A DNA stretch of 64,000 bases from Bacteroidales bacterium (GCA_014800895.1 JAAVFG010000049.1:46980-110979), one strand, 5' to 3'. Shown: positions 1 through 10,300, numbered from the stretch's first letter. Notes: generated from the sequence alone by a model not told the origin. A program made the numbers and translations.

Positions 1-1572
1 ATTCAGAAGCTCTACGAAAGCAGGAATCTGCGGATCCAGCCCGGTGATATTCAGGCGGAGCGAACAGTATTCATCTCTCTTCTTGATAGAGAATTCGTGT
101 GTGAAGGGTGTTGTGGTCTGTCCATAGATACCCACAGCTGCAAGTGTGTCTGCCACGACACGGTATTTCTCTCCTAATTTCCAATCATAATCAATGATAT
201 AATCGCGGGGGGAGAGCGAATCCTTCATGGTGATGACCGGCTGGTTGCCTACAGCTTTCCAAACAGTATCCACCATTGTCTCCAATTTGAAAGCCTTGAC
301 TTTGAGAGTGTCAAGGGGCGTGGCGAAGCGAAGATGCACCGGCAGATAGATATCATGCGTAGTGGATGACACAGCCTCAATGCCAAGAGTCAGCGCCTTC
401 AATGAGTCAAGAGCCGCCTGGCGCTCGTCGCGCTTTTTATTGGATTTCTTCTTTGAAGCAGGCTGTCTGAACCGGAAGAAATTCAACGTATCGGTTACAG
501 CCGCGAGATTACCGGTAGAGTCTGTGCGAAGATAACGGGTCTCCACTCTTAGTGAATCCTCTTTTATGAGCCGAGGAGGTAGCCAGAAGATAAGAGAATC
601 ATTCTTTTCTGAGCGCTCTACCACCGCCTCCCTCATCAATCCCGGGAAACCGAGAGCATCCAGCTCCGGCAAGCCTTCGGCGCGTGTGTTGAATTTAAGG
701 AAAAGCTTTGTGGAGTCCTGACGCTCATATTTGCTTAGATATTGCGATCTCTTCTGCGAGTTGAAGCTTCGCAGTAGGATATCGTTGGGAAGGAAGAGTG
801 TGCGGGAGCGATTTACGATAGTATCAATCTCTCCTGTCAAGGAATTGCGGATGGTATCAATAGCGCCGATGCGCTCGGCGGTAGGGGAGACCACAAAGTC
901 ATAGAAGGCAATATCCTCTTCCGGGTTAGCATATTTATAATCGTTATCCCGGTCACCTAAGGCATATACCCGATATTTACCTTCGGCAAGCCCGCGGATA
1001 TTGAAACGTCCACGGTCGTCGGTTTTTGCCACGCGAAGAAGCGGAAGCATGGTGAAAGCGGAATCCTCGATATTCTGTGTCACTCCTACAATCATCTCCT
1101 GCTGAGGCTCGAGAGTGCGGGCATCAAGCACCATCCCCGATATCCGGAGGGTGTCGATCTGATCGCCGGTAGAGAAAGTATAAGAGAAGCCCTGCAATTT
1201 ATTCGCTTCGTTATTATCCTCGATTGCATCCGCGAAGTCAACGGTATAAGTGGTATTATCAGCTAAGGAGTCAAAAGTGATGGTGATTTTTCTTCCGGAA
1301 GCCATCACTTTCGGCACACTCTTCCCGACAGGAGAGACCACAACTTTCGAAAAAGCATCTTTTACATTAACCAATTCGTTGAAGGTAAGAGTCTGCCGCG
1401 TCTTCTTGACATTAAGGCTGCCGGGGAGAGGGTCGGCAGAAACAAAAATGGGGGGATCCTCATCGCGCGGACCTCCCGAGGGATTGCCGATATTGGCACA
1501 GCCAGCCATTCCGCTAATCATTGTCACAAAAATCAAGACAACAACAAGATATGATAAAGAAAGACGTTTCAT
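1..1572 (-). CDS. Ig-like domain lipoprotein, truncated by the window edge
   Basis: The reading frame runs from an ATG at 1572 leftwards to base 1 without a stop, so the C-terminus lies outside the window. The N-terminus is a lipoprotein signal with the lipobox Cys at residue 25 (GMAGC). A Bacteroidetes Ig-like region follows: the first hundred residues (DEDPPIFVSADPLPGS, then NTTYTVDFADAIEDNNE) resemble the SbsA-type Ig-like domain seen in Bacteroidetes lipoproteins, then comes a carboxypeptidase-regulatory-like stretch (GRFNIRGLAEGKYRVYALGD). It is probably an envelope protein of unknown role. It is divergent from secDF, with 203 bp between the starts. Confidence 0.8.
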   Translation of the reverse strand, partial: MKRLSLSYLVVVLIFVTMISGMAGCANIGNPSGGPRDEDPPIFVSADPLPGSLNVKKTRQTLTFNELVNVKDAFSKVVVSPVGKSVPKVMASGRKITITFDSLADNTTYTVDFADAIEDNNEANKLQGFSYTFSTGDQIDTLRISGMVLDARTLEPQQEMIVGVTQNIEDSAFTMLPLLRVAKTDDRGRFNIRGLAEGKYRVYALGDRDNDYKYANPEEDIAFYDFVVSPTAERIGAIDTIRNSLTGEIDTIVNRSRTLFLPNDILLRSFNSQKRSQYLSKYERQDSTKLFLKFNTRAEGLPELDALGFPGLMREAVVERSEKNDSLIFWLPPRLIKEDSLRVETRYLRTDSTGNLAAVTDTLNFFRFRQPASKKKSNKKRDERQAALDSLKALTLGIEAVSSTTHDIYLPVHLRFATPLDTLKVKAFKLETMVDTVWKAVGNQPVITMKDSLSPRDYIIDYDWKLGEKYRVVADTLAAVGIYGQTTTPFTHEFSIKKRDEYCSLRLNITGLDPQIPAFVELLN

Positions 1573-1715
1573 ATATAAATCATATATAAACTTTAATTTG
1601 AAAAAAGGAGGAGAGGGAAGCTAATCAACATCAAAAATAAAGAAAAAAAATGATAACTTCGCCTATAATATAGAATTTTGTTACAATTCATAACAAAAAC
1701 ATCAAAAAAAAGGCG

Positions 1716-1723
1716 TATATTTG
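1716..1723 (+). promoter_or_regulatory. Promoter -7 element of secDF
   Basis: TATATTTG matches the Bacteroidetes -7 consensus TAnnTTTG and lies 52 bp before the secDF ATG. No clear -33 TTTG is seen at the right distance. The AT-rich leader between it and the ATG has no Shine-Dalgarno sequence. Confidence 0.55.
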
Positions 1724-1775
1724 CAAGCTGAAAATAATTTACAACAACCAATAACAACAAACATCAACAACGAAA

Positions 1776-4742
1776 ATGCAGAACAAAGGGTTTATCAGCA
1801 CCATTGCTATCCTCTTGGTTTTGATCTGCGGCTTTTATATCTCATTCTCATTCGTGACCAGTCACTATGAGAAGAAAGCGAAAGAATACGCAGCAGCAAT
1901 CGCCAAGACAGAGGATGAGACCAATGATGTCTACAAACAAAGTCTGAAGCAATTTAACGACTCTCTTGACAAAGAGAAAGTATATCTCGGCTACACCTAC
2001 AATCAGGTGCGCAAGATGGAGGTGGGACTCGGACTTGACCTCAAGGGAGGTATGAACGTCGTACTCGAGATCAACGTTCCCGACATTCTCCGTCAGTATG
2101 CATCCGGCGAGGCACAGCTTAGCCAGATCAATTCAGCCATAGCCAAGGCACAGGAGGCAGGTGCGAAAGGCAGCGATAAGGATTTCATCCAGCGCGTCGC
2201 AGCACAGATTCAGCCCGGTGTGATGAGCGGTCTCTTCGTGCGTGAGGGAGAATTTCTCGGCGCGCTCAAGAGCGGCGCATCAAATGCAGAGGTGACTGCC
2301 GCCCTTGAGAAACAGGTGGACAGCCAGGTGGATGCCGCCTTCAATATCTTCCGTACACGTATCGACCAGTTCGGTGTCGTAGCTCCCAATATCCAGAAGC
2401 TTCAGGACAAGAACGGTCAGATTCTTCTCGAGCTTCCCGGTGTGAAAGAGCCCGAGCGTGTGACAGAGCTTCTCAAGTCAAGCGCCAACCTTGAGTTCTT
2501 TGAGGTATATAACTATAATGAGATTGCAAATGATTTCAGCCGTTTCGCTGAGGCATATGCGGCGCAGGATACAGTAAACCACGTAAATGTGCTCGCTATC
2601 CTCGGTGGCGGTCGTGCAGGAAGCCCCGTTGTGGGTCAGGTGCCTGCCGCTAACCGCGCGCTCGTAGACTCCGTGCTCAATTCGCCTCTTGCGAAGCAGA
2701 TGCTTCCCAACGACCTTACGCTCCTCTGGACTGTCAAGCCCGTGGAATATCCCGTGACAGATGCTCAGGGTAACGTCGTTAAGAAAGATAACGGTCAGGA
2801 CAAGACAGTGGCATACTGGCAGCTCGTGGCTCTTAAGGGCGACGCAGTGCTTGAGGGCGACGCAGTGACATCTGCATCTTCAGAGTATGACAATATGCAG
2901 GGTAACATGGTCAACATGAAGATGAGCGACCGTGGCGCACAGGAATGGGCTACCATTACCCGCAATAATATCGGTCGTTCCATCGCAATCGTGCTCGACG
3001 ATAATGTATACTCCTTCCCCAACGTAAATAATGAGATCACCGGCGGAAGCTCACAGATCACCGGCGGCTTCACTCCCGAAGAGGCTAACGACCTTGCCAA
3101 TGTGCTCAAGAGCGGTAAGATGTCAGCGAAGGTGGATGTGGTCAGCAACAACGTGATCGGTCCGAGCCTTGGTGCTGAGGCTATCGAGATGGGCTTCGTG
3201 TCATTCATCGTGGCTATCTTCCTCCTTATGATCCTCATGATCGCATACTATGGCTGGATTCCCGGTCTTGTGGCAAACGTAGGACTTATCCTTAACCTCT
3301 ACTTCACTCTCGGTATCCTTGCCTCACTTCAGGCAGTCCTCACCCTTTCAGGTATCGCAGGTATCGTGCTCGCACTCGGTATGGCGGTCGATGCCAACGT
3401 GCTTATCTTCGAGCGCACTAAAGAGGAGCTTAAGAATGGCAAGAAACTCCGTCAGGCTATCTCCGAGGGTTACAGCAACGCATTCTCCGCGATCTTCGAC
3501 TCCAACCTTACTTCAGTGATCACCGGTGTGATCCTCCTTATCTTCGGTTCGGGTCCGATCAAGGGTTTCGCTACAACTCTTATCATCGGTCTTGTCTGCT
3601 CATTCTTCACAGCGGTGTTCCTTACCCGTATCGCCTTTGACCTTATCACAAAGAACGGTCGCTGCGCGAACATGACCTTCAGCACTGCGATGAGCCGCAA
3701 CTTCCTTACCAATACTAATATCAACTTCCTCGGCAAGTGGAAAGGCGCGGCTGCAGTATGGGTATTCCTTATCGTGGTCAGCATCGCTTCTCTTGCTATC
3801 CGCGGTATGAACCAGGGTATCGATTTCTCAGGCGGTCGCAACTATGTGGTGCAGTTTGAGAAAGATGTGGATCGTCAGAAAGTACAGGATAATCTTACAG
3901 CGCTTCTTCAGAAGGAGGCAAATGATCCTACAGTATCAGTAGCTGTAATCAATATCGACAATCCTTCCAAGTTGCGTATCTCCACCAACTATAAGATTGC
4001 AGACGAGAGCGAGAATATAGAGAATGAGATTTCCGACCTTCTTTACAAAGGCTTGAAAGATGAGCTTACCGTTAACGGCAAGGCAATGGATGAGAATTCA
4101 TTTGCCGTAGCAGATGAGGCTCACGGTATCATCTCCATTCAGAAAGTAGGACCTTCTGTGGCAGACGATATGAAACGCGACGCGGTATGGGCAGTCAGCA
4201 TCGCATTGGTATGTATGTTCCTTTACATCCTCCTGCGTTTCCGCAACATCGCCTTCTCCGTCGGAGCTCTCTGCGCCGTAATGCTCACTGCCTTCCTTAT
4301 CATCGGCTTCTACTCCGTATGCTGGGGCTTCCTTCCCTTCTCAATGGAGATCGACCAGTCATTTATCGCTGCCGTGCTGACCATTATCGGTTATCAGATC
4401 AATGATACAGTGGTGGTATTCGACCGTATCCGCGAGATGATGAAGGTATATCCCAAAGAGGATCGTTACAAGACATTCAACAAATCGCTCAATACAACAT
4501 TGAGCCGAACCGTGATGACATCATTCTCCACATTGCTGGTGCTTCTCTGCATTTTCTTCCTCGGTGGCGATACAATCCGTTCATTCACATTCGCAATGAT
4601 CTTCGGTGTAGTGGTAGGTACATTCTGCTCACTCTTCTGTGCCGCTCCCGTGGCATACAGCATCATGCGCAATAAGATCAACAAGAATCTTGCAGATAAT
4701 GATGGCAAGCCGGTGCTTCAGGGCAACCGTCGCTTTAAATAA
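1776..4742 (+). CDS. secDF: Protein translocase subunit SecDF (fused)
   Basis: This 988-residue protein is a fusion of SecD and SecF, the auxiliary membrane part of the Sec translocon that uses the proton motive force to pull exported proteins through the inner membrane. SecD begins with one membrane segment (residues about 5-25) and the GLDLKGGMNVVLEI motif, carries the periplasmic P1 domain, and ends with five membrane segments including the GMAVDANVLIFER motif. SecF begins near residue 640, has the GIDFSGGRNYVVQF motif, and ends with membrane segments containing GYQINDTVVVFDRIRE. The fused form is usual in Bacteroidetes. It appears to be monocistronic. Confidence 0.96.
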   Translation: MQNKGFISTIAILLVLICGFYISFSFVTSHYEKKAKEYAAAIAKTEDETNDVYKQSLKQFNDSLDKEKVYLGYTYNQVRKMEVGLGLDLKGGMNVVLEINVPDILRQYASGEAQLSQINSAIAKAQEAGAKGSDKDFIQRVAAQIQPGVMSGLFVREGEFLGALKSGASNAEVTAALEKQVDSQVDAAFNIFRTRIDQFGVVAPNIQKLQDKNGQILLELPGVKEPERVTELLKSSANLEFFEVYNYNEIANDFSRFAEAYAAQDTVNHVNVLAILGGGRAGSPVVGQVPAANRALVDSVLNSPLAKQMLPNDLTLLWTVKPVEYPVTDAQGNVVKKDNGQDKTVAYWQLVALKGDAVLEGDAVTSASSEYDNMQGNMVNMKMSDRGAQEWATITRNNIGRSIAIVLDDNVYSFPNVNNEITGGSSQITGGFTPEEANDLANVLKSGKMSAKVDVVSNNVIGPSLGAEAIEMGFVSFIVAIFLLMILMIAYYGWIPGLVANVGLILNLYFTLGILASLQAVLTLSGIAGIVLALGMAVDANVLIFERTKEELKNGKKLRQAISEGYSNAFSAIFDSNLTSVITGVILLIFGSGPIKGFATTLIIGLVCSFFTAVFLTRIAFDLITKNGRCANMTFSTAMSRNFLTNTNINFLGKWKGAAAVWVFLIVVSIASLAIRGMNQGIDFSGGRNYVVQFEKDVDRQKVQDNLTALLQKEANDPTVSVAVINIDNPSKLRISTNYKIADESENIENEISDLLYKGLKDELTVNGKAMDENSFAVADEAHGIISIQKVGPSVADDMKRDAVWAVSIALVCMFLYILLRFRNIAFSVGALCAVMLTAFLIIGFYSVCWGFLPFSMEIDQSFIAAVLTIIGYQINDTVVVFDRIREMMKVYPKEDRYKTFNKSLNTTLSRTVMTSFSTLLVLLCIFFLGGDTIRSFTFAMIFGVVVGTFCSLFCAAPVAYSIMRNKINKNLADNDGKPVLQGNRRFK

Positions 4743-4844
4743 TCCGACTGTTAAAAATAATTAAAATTAATCGGAAAAGAGATATAATCATCTTTTTGAA
4801 CAGACAGAGAAGAAATAAGATTATAATAAACCGATAAATTTTAT

Positions 4845-4852
4845 TATCTTTG
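4845..4852 (+). promoter_or_regulatory. Promoter -7 element of the rimP-nusA-infB operon
   Basis: TATCTTTG fits TAnnTTTG exactly. Transcription would begin near 4858, so the hairpin at 4864-4887 would sit almost at the 5' end of the mRNA. Confidence 0.65.
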
Positions 4853-4863
4853 CAAAAGAATTC

Positions 4864-4896
4864 CGGAGGGGACGCAAGTCTCCTCCGCGTTTTTTA
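4864..4896 (+). terminator. Intrinsic terminator/attenuator in the rimP leader
   Basis: A 10-bp stem (4864-4873 with 4878-4887, one G-T pair) is closed by a GCAA (GNRA) tetraloop. CG and six T residues (4890-4895) follow it. This is a complete intrinsic terminator, located before the operon's first gene and about 20 nt after the predicted promoter. It is therefore more likely an attenuator of rimP-nusA-infB than an end for secDF, whose stop lies 122 bp upstream. Other bacteria are known to have terminator-type leaders at rimP-nusA; homology to those is not shown here. Confidence 0.65.
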
Positions 4897-4937
4897 CCCC
4901 CGCCGGAAGGTCAGGGGTAGGATTTAAATAGAAAATT

Positions 4938-5402
4938 ATGATAGATAAAGCAGGGATAAAGAGCTTCATAGAGAAGGAGCTCGAAGGGAGCGAATACTTC
5001 CTTGTGGATTTGAAGATAACGGGGGATAATGAAATAACTGTAGAGATAGATTCCGACAATAGCGTGGATATAAACTATTGCATAGCGCTGACCCGCAAGA
5101 TAGAGGAGGCATTCTCAAGAGATGAAGAGGACTATGAGCTTGAGGTCGGTTCGAGCGGTCTGACATCTCCTTTCCGACTTCCGCGACAGTATCGCAAGCA
5201 TATAGGCGATGAGGTTGAAGTGCTTGAAAAGGGAGGCATGAAGAGAAAAGGTATCCTCAAGGACGCGGACGATGAAAGCTTCACGATTGAAGTGAGCGAG
5301 AAAGTAAAGCATGAAGGTGCAAAGCGTCCCGTGGTCGAGACCCGCGAAGTAACTTATCCCTACGGCGAAGTGAAGCAGGTGACATATGTGTTGAACTTCT
5401 AA
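4938..5402 (+). CDS. rimP: Ribosome maturation factor RimP
   Basis: RimP binds the 30S subunit and helps its late assembly. The 154-residue length and the layout fit the family: an N-terminal alpha/beta domain with VDLKITGDNEITVEIDSD, the signature YELEVGSSGLTSPF (the usual motif is LEVSSPGLDRPL), and a C-terminal SH3-like domain. The conserved SPG is changed to SSG, a form seen in Bacteroidetes. It is the first gene of the rimP-nusA-infB operon, with nusA 52 bp downstream. Confidence 0.93.
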   Translation: MIDKAGIKSFIEKELEGSEYFLVDLKITGDNEITVEIDSDNSVDINYCIALTRKIEEAFSRDEEDYELEVGSSGLTSPFRLPRQYRKHIGDEVEVLEKGGMKRKGILKDADDESFTIEVSEKVKHEGAKRPVVETREVTYPYGEVKQVTYVLNF

Positions 5403-5454
5403 GGAGTCATCCGCAAAGAAATTAATCAAAGATAGAAAACAATATAACGAAATA

Positions 5455-6702
5455 ATGGCAAAGAAAGCAGCGACAGTGAATATGGTCGATCAATTTCAGG
5501 AGTTTAAGGAGCTCAAGAATATTGACAAGACCACGATGATATCAGTGCTTGAGGAGAGCTTCCGCAATGTGCTGGCCAAGATGTTCGGAACAGATGAGAA
5601 TTTCGACGTCATCATGAATCCGGATAAGGGAGACTGCGAGATTTATCAGAATCTCGAGGTCGTGCCTGACGGAGAGGTAGAGAATAAGGATATGCAGATC
5701 GGACTCACCGAGGCACGCGAGATCGACCCTGAATGTGAGATAGGCGAGGATGTGACCCGCCGTATCTTCTTCGAGAAATTCGGACGCCGTGCGATCCTTA
5801 ATCTTCGCCAGACCCTCCAGTCAAAGATCCTTGACCTGCAGAAAGATGCCATTTATTCAAAATTCAAGGAGCTTGAGGGAGAAGTGGTGGCAGCCGAAGT
5901 GCATCAGATTTGGAAGCGTGAGATGCTCCTTATCGATGAGGATCAGAATGAGCTGATCATGCCTAAAGAGGAGCAGATCCCCGGCGACTTCTTCCATAAG
6001 GGAGATATCGTGAAGGCTATCGTAAAGCGTGTGGATAATCCCAACAATAATCCTAAAGTAATAGTAAGCCGCACAGATGAGCGTTTCCTCCGCCGTCTTT
6101 TCGAGCAGGAGGTGCCTGAGATACATGACGGTCTCATCACGATCCGTGCGGTGGCGCGTATTCCCGGCGAGCGTGCCAAGATAGCTGTGGAGAGCTATGA
6201 CGACCGTATCGACCCGGTCGGCGCATGTGTCGGAATCAAGGGAAGCCGTATACATGGCATAGTGCGCGAGCTCCGCAATGAGAATATCGACGTAATCTCC
6301 TTTACAGCTAATCCGTCGCTCTATATCCAGCGCGCATTGAGCCCCGCCAAAATATCATCTATCCGCCTCAACGAGGAGGAGAAGAAAGCGGAGGTATTCC
6401 TCCATCCCGACGAGGTGTCGCTCGCTATCGGAAAGGGAGGTATGAATATCCGTCTTGCCACACAGCTTACCGGCTATTCAATCGATGTATATCGCGATCT
6501 TGAAGAAGGAGATGAGGATATCTACCTTGATGAATTCAGCGATGAAATCGACGGCTGGGTGATCGAGGCATTGAAGAATTTAGGACTCGGCACTGCCAAG
6601 GCTGTGCTGAATGCTCCTAAGGAGCTTCTTGATCAGGCAGATCTTGAGGACGACACGCTTGAACACGTGTTGGAAGTGCTTCGCGCTGAGTTCGAAGACT
6701 GA
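5455..6702 (+). CDS. nusA: Transcription termination/antitermination factor NusA
   Basis: NusA binds RNA polymerase and nascent RNA and modulates pausing, termination and antitermination. The 415 residues contain the N-terminal polymerase-binding domain, an S1 domain at about 140-195 (GEVVAAEVHQIWKREMLLID), and KH domains with GIKGSRIHGIVREL near residue 257 and AIGKGGMNIRLA near 323. The C-terminal acidic repeats of the E. coli protein are lacking, as expected outside Proteobacteria. It lies between rimP and infB in the conserved order. Confidence 0.96.
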   Translation: MAKKAATVNMVDQFQEFKELKNIDKTTMISVLEESFRNVLAKMFGTDENFDVIMNPDKGDCEIYQNLEVVPDGEVENKDMQIGLTEAREIDPECEIGEDVTRRIFFEKFGRRAILNLRQTLQSKILDLQKDAIYSKFKELEGEVVAAEVHQIWKREMLLIDEDQNELIMPKEEQIPGDFFHKGDIVKAIVKRVDNPNNNPKVIVSRTDERFLRRLFEQEVPEIHDGLITIRAVARIPGERAKIAVESYDDRIDPVGACVGIKGSRIHGIVRELRNENIDVISFTANPSLYIQRALSPAKISSIRLNEEEKKAEVFLHPDEVSLAIGKGGMNIRLATQLTGYSIDVYRDLEEGDEDIYLDEFSDEIDGWVIEALKNLGLGTAKAVLNAPKELLDQADLEDDTLEHVLEVLRAEFED

Positions 6703-6770
6703 TTGTCGTGAGAACTATCGGCATCCGGCGCCATATACCCCGATGGCAGATGGAAAGAATTAATGGGATT

Positions 6771-6810
6771 GGATAGAGGAATGCCCCGGGCATTCCTCCC
6801 GGGGGTATCC
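6771..6810 (+). other. Long hairpin between nusA and infB
   Basis: A near-perfect palindrome, AGGAATGCCC-C-GGGCATTCCT, sits inside an outer GGATA/TATCC pairing, in the 129-bp gap before infB. No T-run follows, so it is not a standard intrinsic terminator. It could slow RNA polymerase, protect a processed infB mRNA end, or affect infB initiation. Confidence 0.5.
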
Positions 6811-6831
6811 TTCAATATCTAAAACCAATAT

Positions 6832-9800
6832 ATGCGAACCAAGATAAGCAAATTAGTAAAAGACCTAAACGTAGGACTCCGCACTGCAGTAGATTTCCTG
6901 CGAAAACATAATATCGAGGTTGATGAGAATAATCCTAATGCGCGTATCGATGACGGAGCTGTCGATTTGCTGACAAAAGAATTCAGCACCGACAAGGATG
7001 TCAAGAAACGCAGCATAGATATCATCAATACCAAGAAGGAGAAGAAGAACGAGCGTATCCAGACCCGCGAGGTCAAGACGGATGTGCCTAAGCTGAAAGT
7101 CCTGGGAAAGATAGACCTTGATGATAAGGGTAAGAATCATTCAGCCGCCGCTGCGCCTGAATCGCCTAAGGCTGAATCGCCCAAGGCGGAGCCGGTGAAG
7201 ACCGCTGCCTCAGCTCCTTCCAAGGAGACGCCGAAAGAGGAGGCTGCTAAGACTGTCGAGGCGCCCAAGGCGGAAGCCCCTGTTGTAAAGAAAGAGGAGC
7301 CTAAGCAACCAAGAAAAGAGGAGTCAAAGTCTGAGTCCAAACCGGCTGCGGCGCCTCAGAAAGAGGAATCTAAGAAAGCGGAGATGCCGGCAGCAACAGC
7401 CGCCCGGACCACCGCGAATGCAACTGTAGAGTCACATACAAAAGATAAATCATTGAACACCAACCATCACTCTGAGAAGAAAGAGACTGCAAAGACTACT
7501 GAGAATAATCATAAGGAGCAGTCAGGAGAATCCGAGAGCCAAGTGTTCCGTCTCTCCACCCCCCAGCAAGGACCGGAATTGAAAGTGGTCGGAAAGATTG
7601 ACCTTTCGGTTCTTAACCAGTCTACACGTCCCCGCAAGAAAAGCAAGGCGGAACGTGCGCGTGCTAACGGTCAGGGAGGCAACGATGCCGACCGTAAGAA
7701 ACGTAAGCGTATCGGTAAGGAAAAGGTAGATATCGAGAAGGCGGCTTCCCAGCCCGGATTCGGCAGCGAAAACCGTAAGAAAAACCGCGGCGGTCAGGGA
7801 GACCAGAACTCAGGAAATGGGGGCGGACGCAATCATGGCGGTCAGGGCAACCGTAATAATAATAATAATAACGCCGGCGGTCATAACTCCAATGGCGGCA
7901 ATAATAATGGAGGCGGACGTAATCGCGGACGTAATCGCGACGATCGCCGTCAGAATAAGCCTGAGGTTAACGCCGAGGATGTGCAGAAGCAGGTTAAAGA
8001 GACACTCGCACGTCTTACCAATAAGACTACCAAGAAGAGTGTGAAATGGCGTAAGGAGAAGCGCGAGGAGATGCACAACCGCGAGCTGGAGAATCAGCAG
8101 CGCGAGGAGGCTGAGAGCCGCGTGATCAAGATCACGGAGTTCGTGACCGCAAACGACCTTGCCAATATGATGGATGTGCCTATCAATAATGTCATCGCCA
8201 CTTGTATGAATCTCGGCGTGATGGTCTCCATCAATCAGCGACTCGATGCCGAGACTATCAATATCGTAGCTGATGAGTTCGGGTTCACTACCGAATTCGT
8301 GAGCGCCGACGTGACTGAGGCTATCGAGACGGAGGAGGATAAAGAGGAAGATCTCGTAAGCCGTCCGCCGATCGTGACTGTCATGGGTCACGTCGACCAC
8401 GGTAAGACTTCTCTTCTCGACTATATACGCAAATCAAACGTCATCGCCGGCGAGGCGGGAGGTATCACGCAGCATATCGGTGCGTATAACGTCAAGCTTT
8501 CCGACGGTCGCCGCATAACATTCCTTGATACTCCGGGCCACGAGGCGTTTACGGCGATGCGTGCGCGCGGAGCGAAGGTGACCGACCTCGCTATCATCAT
8601 CGTGGCTGCCGATGACGATGTGATGCCTCAGACTATCGAGGCGATCAATCATGCCTCGGCAGCAGGCGTGCCGATGGTATTCGCCATCAATAAGATCGAT
8701 AAGCCCGCGGCTAATCCCGACAAGATCAAGGAGGAACTCGCCGGTATGAACTATCTCGTGGAGGAATGGGGTGGTAAATACCAGAGCCAGGATATATCAG
8801 CCAAGAAAGGTCTCGGAGTGGAAGAACTCATGGAGAAGGTATTGCTTGAGGCTGAGATGCTTGACCTGAAGGCGAATCCCGAGCGTAATGCAATCGGATC
8901 CGTAATCGAGTCGTCTCTTGATAAAGGTCGCGGATATGTAGCCACTGTGCTTGTGCAGAACGGTACGTTGCGTGTGGGAGATGTGATTCTTGCCGGAACT
9001 CATTTCGGAAAGGTAAAGGCGATGTTCAATGAGCGTAACCAGCGTGTGACAGAGGCGGGACCCGCCACTCCGGTGCTTATACTCGGCTTGAACGGCGCTC
9101 CTACTGCGGGCGATACATTCAATGTGCTTGACACTGAGCAGGAGGCGCGCGAGATCGCCGGAAAGCGCGAGCAGTTGCAGCGTGAGCTCGGACTCCGCAC
9201 CAAGAAGCGTGTCGGACTCGAGGAGCTCGGACGACGCAGAGCCCTCAATGACTTCCACGAGCTTAATCTTGTGGTCAAGGGTGACGTGGATGGATCAATC
9301 GAGGCTCTTTCCGATTCTCTTCTCAAGCTCTCCACCCCCGAGGTGCAGGTCAATGTGCTTCACAAGGGTGTCGGTGCTATCTCCGAGTCTGATGTAACAT
9401 TGGCGGCGGCTTCAGATGCCATCATCATCGGTTTCCAGGTGCGTCCCTCAGCCGCGGCTAAGCGCGAGGCTGAGAAGGAGGGTGTGGAAATCCGCCTCTA
9501 CTCAGTCATCTATAAGGCGATAGAAGAGGTCAAGGATGCGATGGAAGGTCTTCTTTCTCCCGAAATCAAGGAGGAAATCACCGGTACGGCAGAGGTGCTT
9601 CAGACTTACCATATCTCCAAGGTCGGCACTATCGCCGGAGCTATCGTGCGTGACGGTAAGATCAAGAGTCGTTCAAAAGTGCGCGTGATCCGCGACGGTA
9701 TCGTGAAATACACCGGTGAGCTCGGCTCATTGAAACGCTTCAAGGATGATGTCAAGGAGGTGGTGTCAGGCTATGACTGCGGTCTGTCTCTCCAGGGCTA

Positions 9801-9867
9801 TAATGATATCCGCGAAGGCGATATGATTGAGGCATTCGAGGAGGTAGAGGTAAAGAAGACACTTTAA
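6832..9867 (+). CDS. infB: Translation initiation factor IF-2
   Basis: IF-2 is the GTPase that brings initiator tRNA to the 30S subunit and drives subunit joining. The protein has 1011 residues. The first 50 form the small IF2_N domain. Residues about 100-400 are a long low-complexity region: first Lys/Pro/Ala/Glu-rich, then Asn/Gly/Arg-rich with a run of six Asn encoded by an AAT repeat. The G domain has G1 GHVDHGKT near residue 519, then DTPGHE and NKIDKP. The remaining C-terminal domains are complete. folK follows 16 bp later. Confidence 0.97.
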   Translation: MRTKISKLVKDLNVGLRTAVDFLRKHNIEVDENNPNARIDDGAVDLLTKEFSTDKDVKKRSIDIINTKKEKKNERIQTREVKTDVPKLKVLGKIDLDDKGKNHSAAAAPESPKAESPKAEPVKTAASAPSKETPKEEAAKTVEAPKAEAPVVKKEEPKQPRKEESKSESKPAAAPQKEESKKAEMPAATAARTTANATVESHTKDKSLNTNHHSEKKETAKTTENNHKEQSGESESQVFRLSTPQQGPELKVVGKIDLSVLNQSTRPRKKSKAERARANGQGGNDADRKKRKRIGKEKVDIEKAASQPGFGSENRKKNRGGQGDQNSGNGGGRNHGGQGNRNNNNNNAGGHNSNGGNNNGGGRNRGRNRDDRRQNKPEVNAEDVQKQVKETLARLTNKTTKKSVKWRKEKREEMHNRELENQQREEAESRVIKITEFVTANDLANMMDVPINNVIATCMNLGVMVSINQRLDAETINIVADEFGFTTEFVSADVTEAIETEEDKEEDLVSRPPIVTVMGHVDHGKTSLLDYIRKSNVIAGEAGGITQHIGAYNVKLSDGRRITFLDTPGHEAFTAMRARGAKVTDLAIIIVAADDDVMPQTIEAINHASAAGVPMVFAINKIDKPAANPDKIKEELAGMNYLVEEWGGKYQSQDISAKKGLGVEELMEKVLLEAEMLDLKANPERNAIGSVIESSLDKGRGYVATVLVQNGTLRVGDVILAGTHFGKVKAMFNERNQRVTEAGPATPVLILGLNGAPTAGDTFNVLDTEQEAREIAGKREQLQRELGLRTKKRVGLEELGRRRALNDFHELNLVVKGDVDGSIEALSDSLLKLSTPEVQVNVLHKGVGAISESDVTLAAASDAIIIGFQVRPSAAAKREAEKEGVEIRLYSVIYKAIEEVKDAMEGLLSPEIKEEITGTAEVLQTYHISKVGTIAGAIVRDGKIKSRSKVRVIRDGIVKYTGELGSLKRFKDDVKEVVSGYDCGLSLQGYNDIREGDMIEAFEEVEVKKTL

Positions 9868-9883
9868 TCTTCCGCAACAGATA

Positions 9884-10300
9884 ATGAAATATTATATAAA
9901 TATCGGCACCAATCTCGGTCATCGCAAGCTCAATCTGAGCAGAGCGGTGGCGGCGGTAGAGAGACGGTTCGGGTATTTTGAGATCTCAAAAGTGGTGGAG
10001 TCAGAGCCCTGGGGCTATGACTCCACCAATCTCTTTCTGAACGTGGCAGTGATGTTCGAGAGCGAAGAAGAGCCCTTGGATGTGCTTCATGCCCTGCAGA
10101 AGATAGAGAAGGAGATATCTCCTGAAGCTCACCGCAATCCCGATGGAAGCTATCGCGACAGACTGATAGATATAGATATCATGGCGATAGAGAATGTGAC
10201 TGTGGATCTTCCCGAATTGAAAGTGCCGCATCCTCATCTCTTTGACCGTCCCTTCTTTATAAATCCGCTCAAGGAGCTTCTGGGTAAAGAGGAGGATTAG
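9884..10300 (+). CDS. folK: 2-amino-4-hydroxy-6-hydroxymethyldihydropteridine diphosphokinase (HPPK)
   Basis: FolK transfers pyrophosphate from ATP to hydroxymethyldihydropterin in folate synthesis. The 138 residues start with the family pattern NIGTNLGHRKLNLSRAV. They contain ESEPWGYDSTNLFLNVAV and the catalytic region RDRLIDIDIMAIEN, which resembles the RxLDLDIL signature with two metal-binding Asp, followed by VPHPHLFDRPFFINPL. The gene is slightly short but complete. It is the last gene of the rimP run and converges on dnaX. Confidence 0.92.
   Translation: MKYYINIGTNLGHRKLNLSRAVAAVERRFGYFEISKVVESEPWGYDSTNLFLNVAVMFESEEEPLDVLHALQKIEKEISPEAHRNPDGSYRDRLIDIDIMAIENVTVDLPELKVPHPHLFDRPFFINPLKELLGKEED

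Noticed and set aside
7810..8400. Minus-strand ORF opposite infB rich in Ile, Ala and Thr
   Set aside because: It mirrors the Asn/Gly repeats of infB and is an artefact of low-complexity coding DNA.
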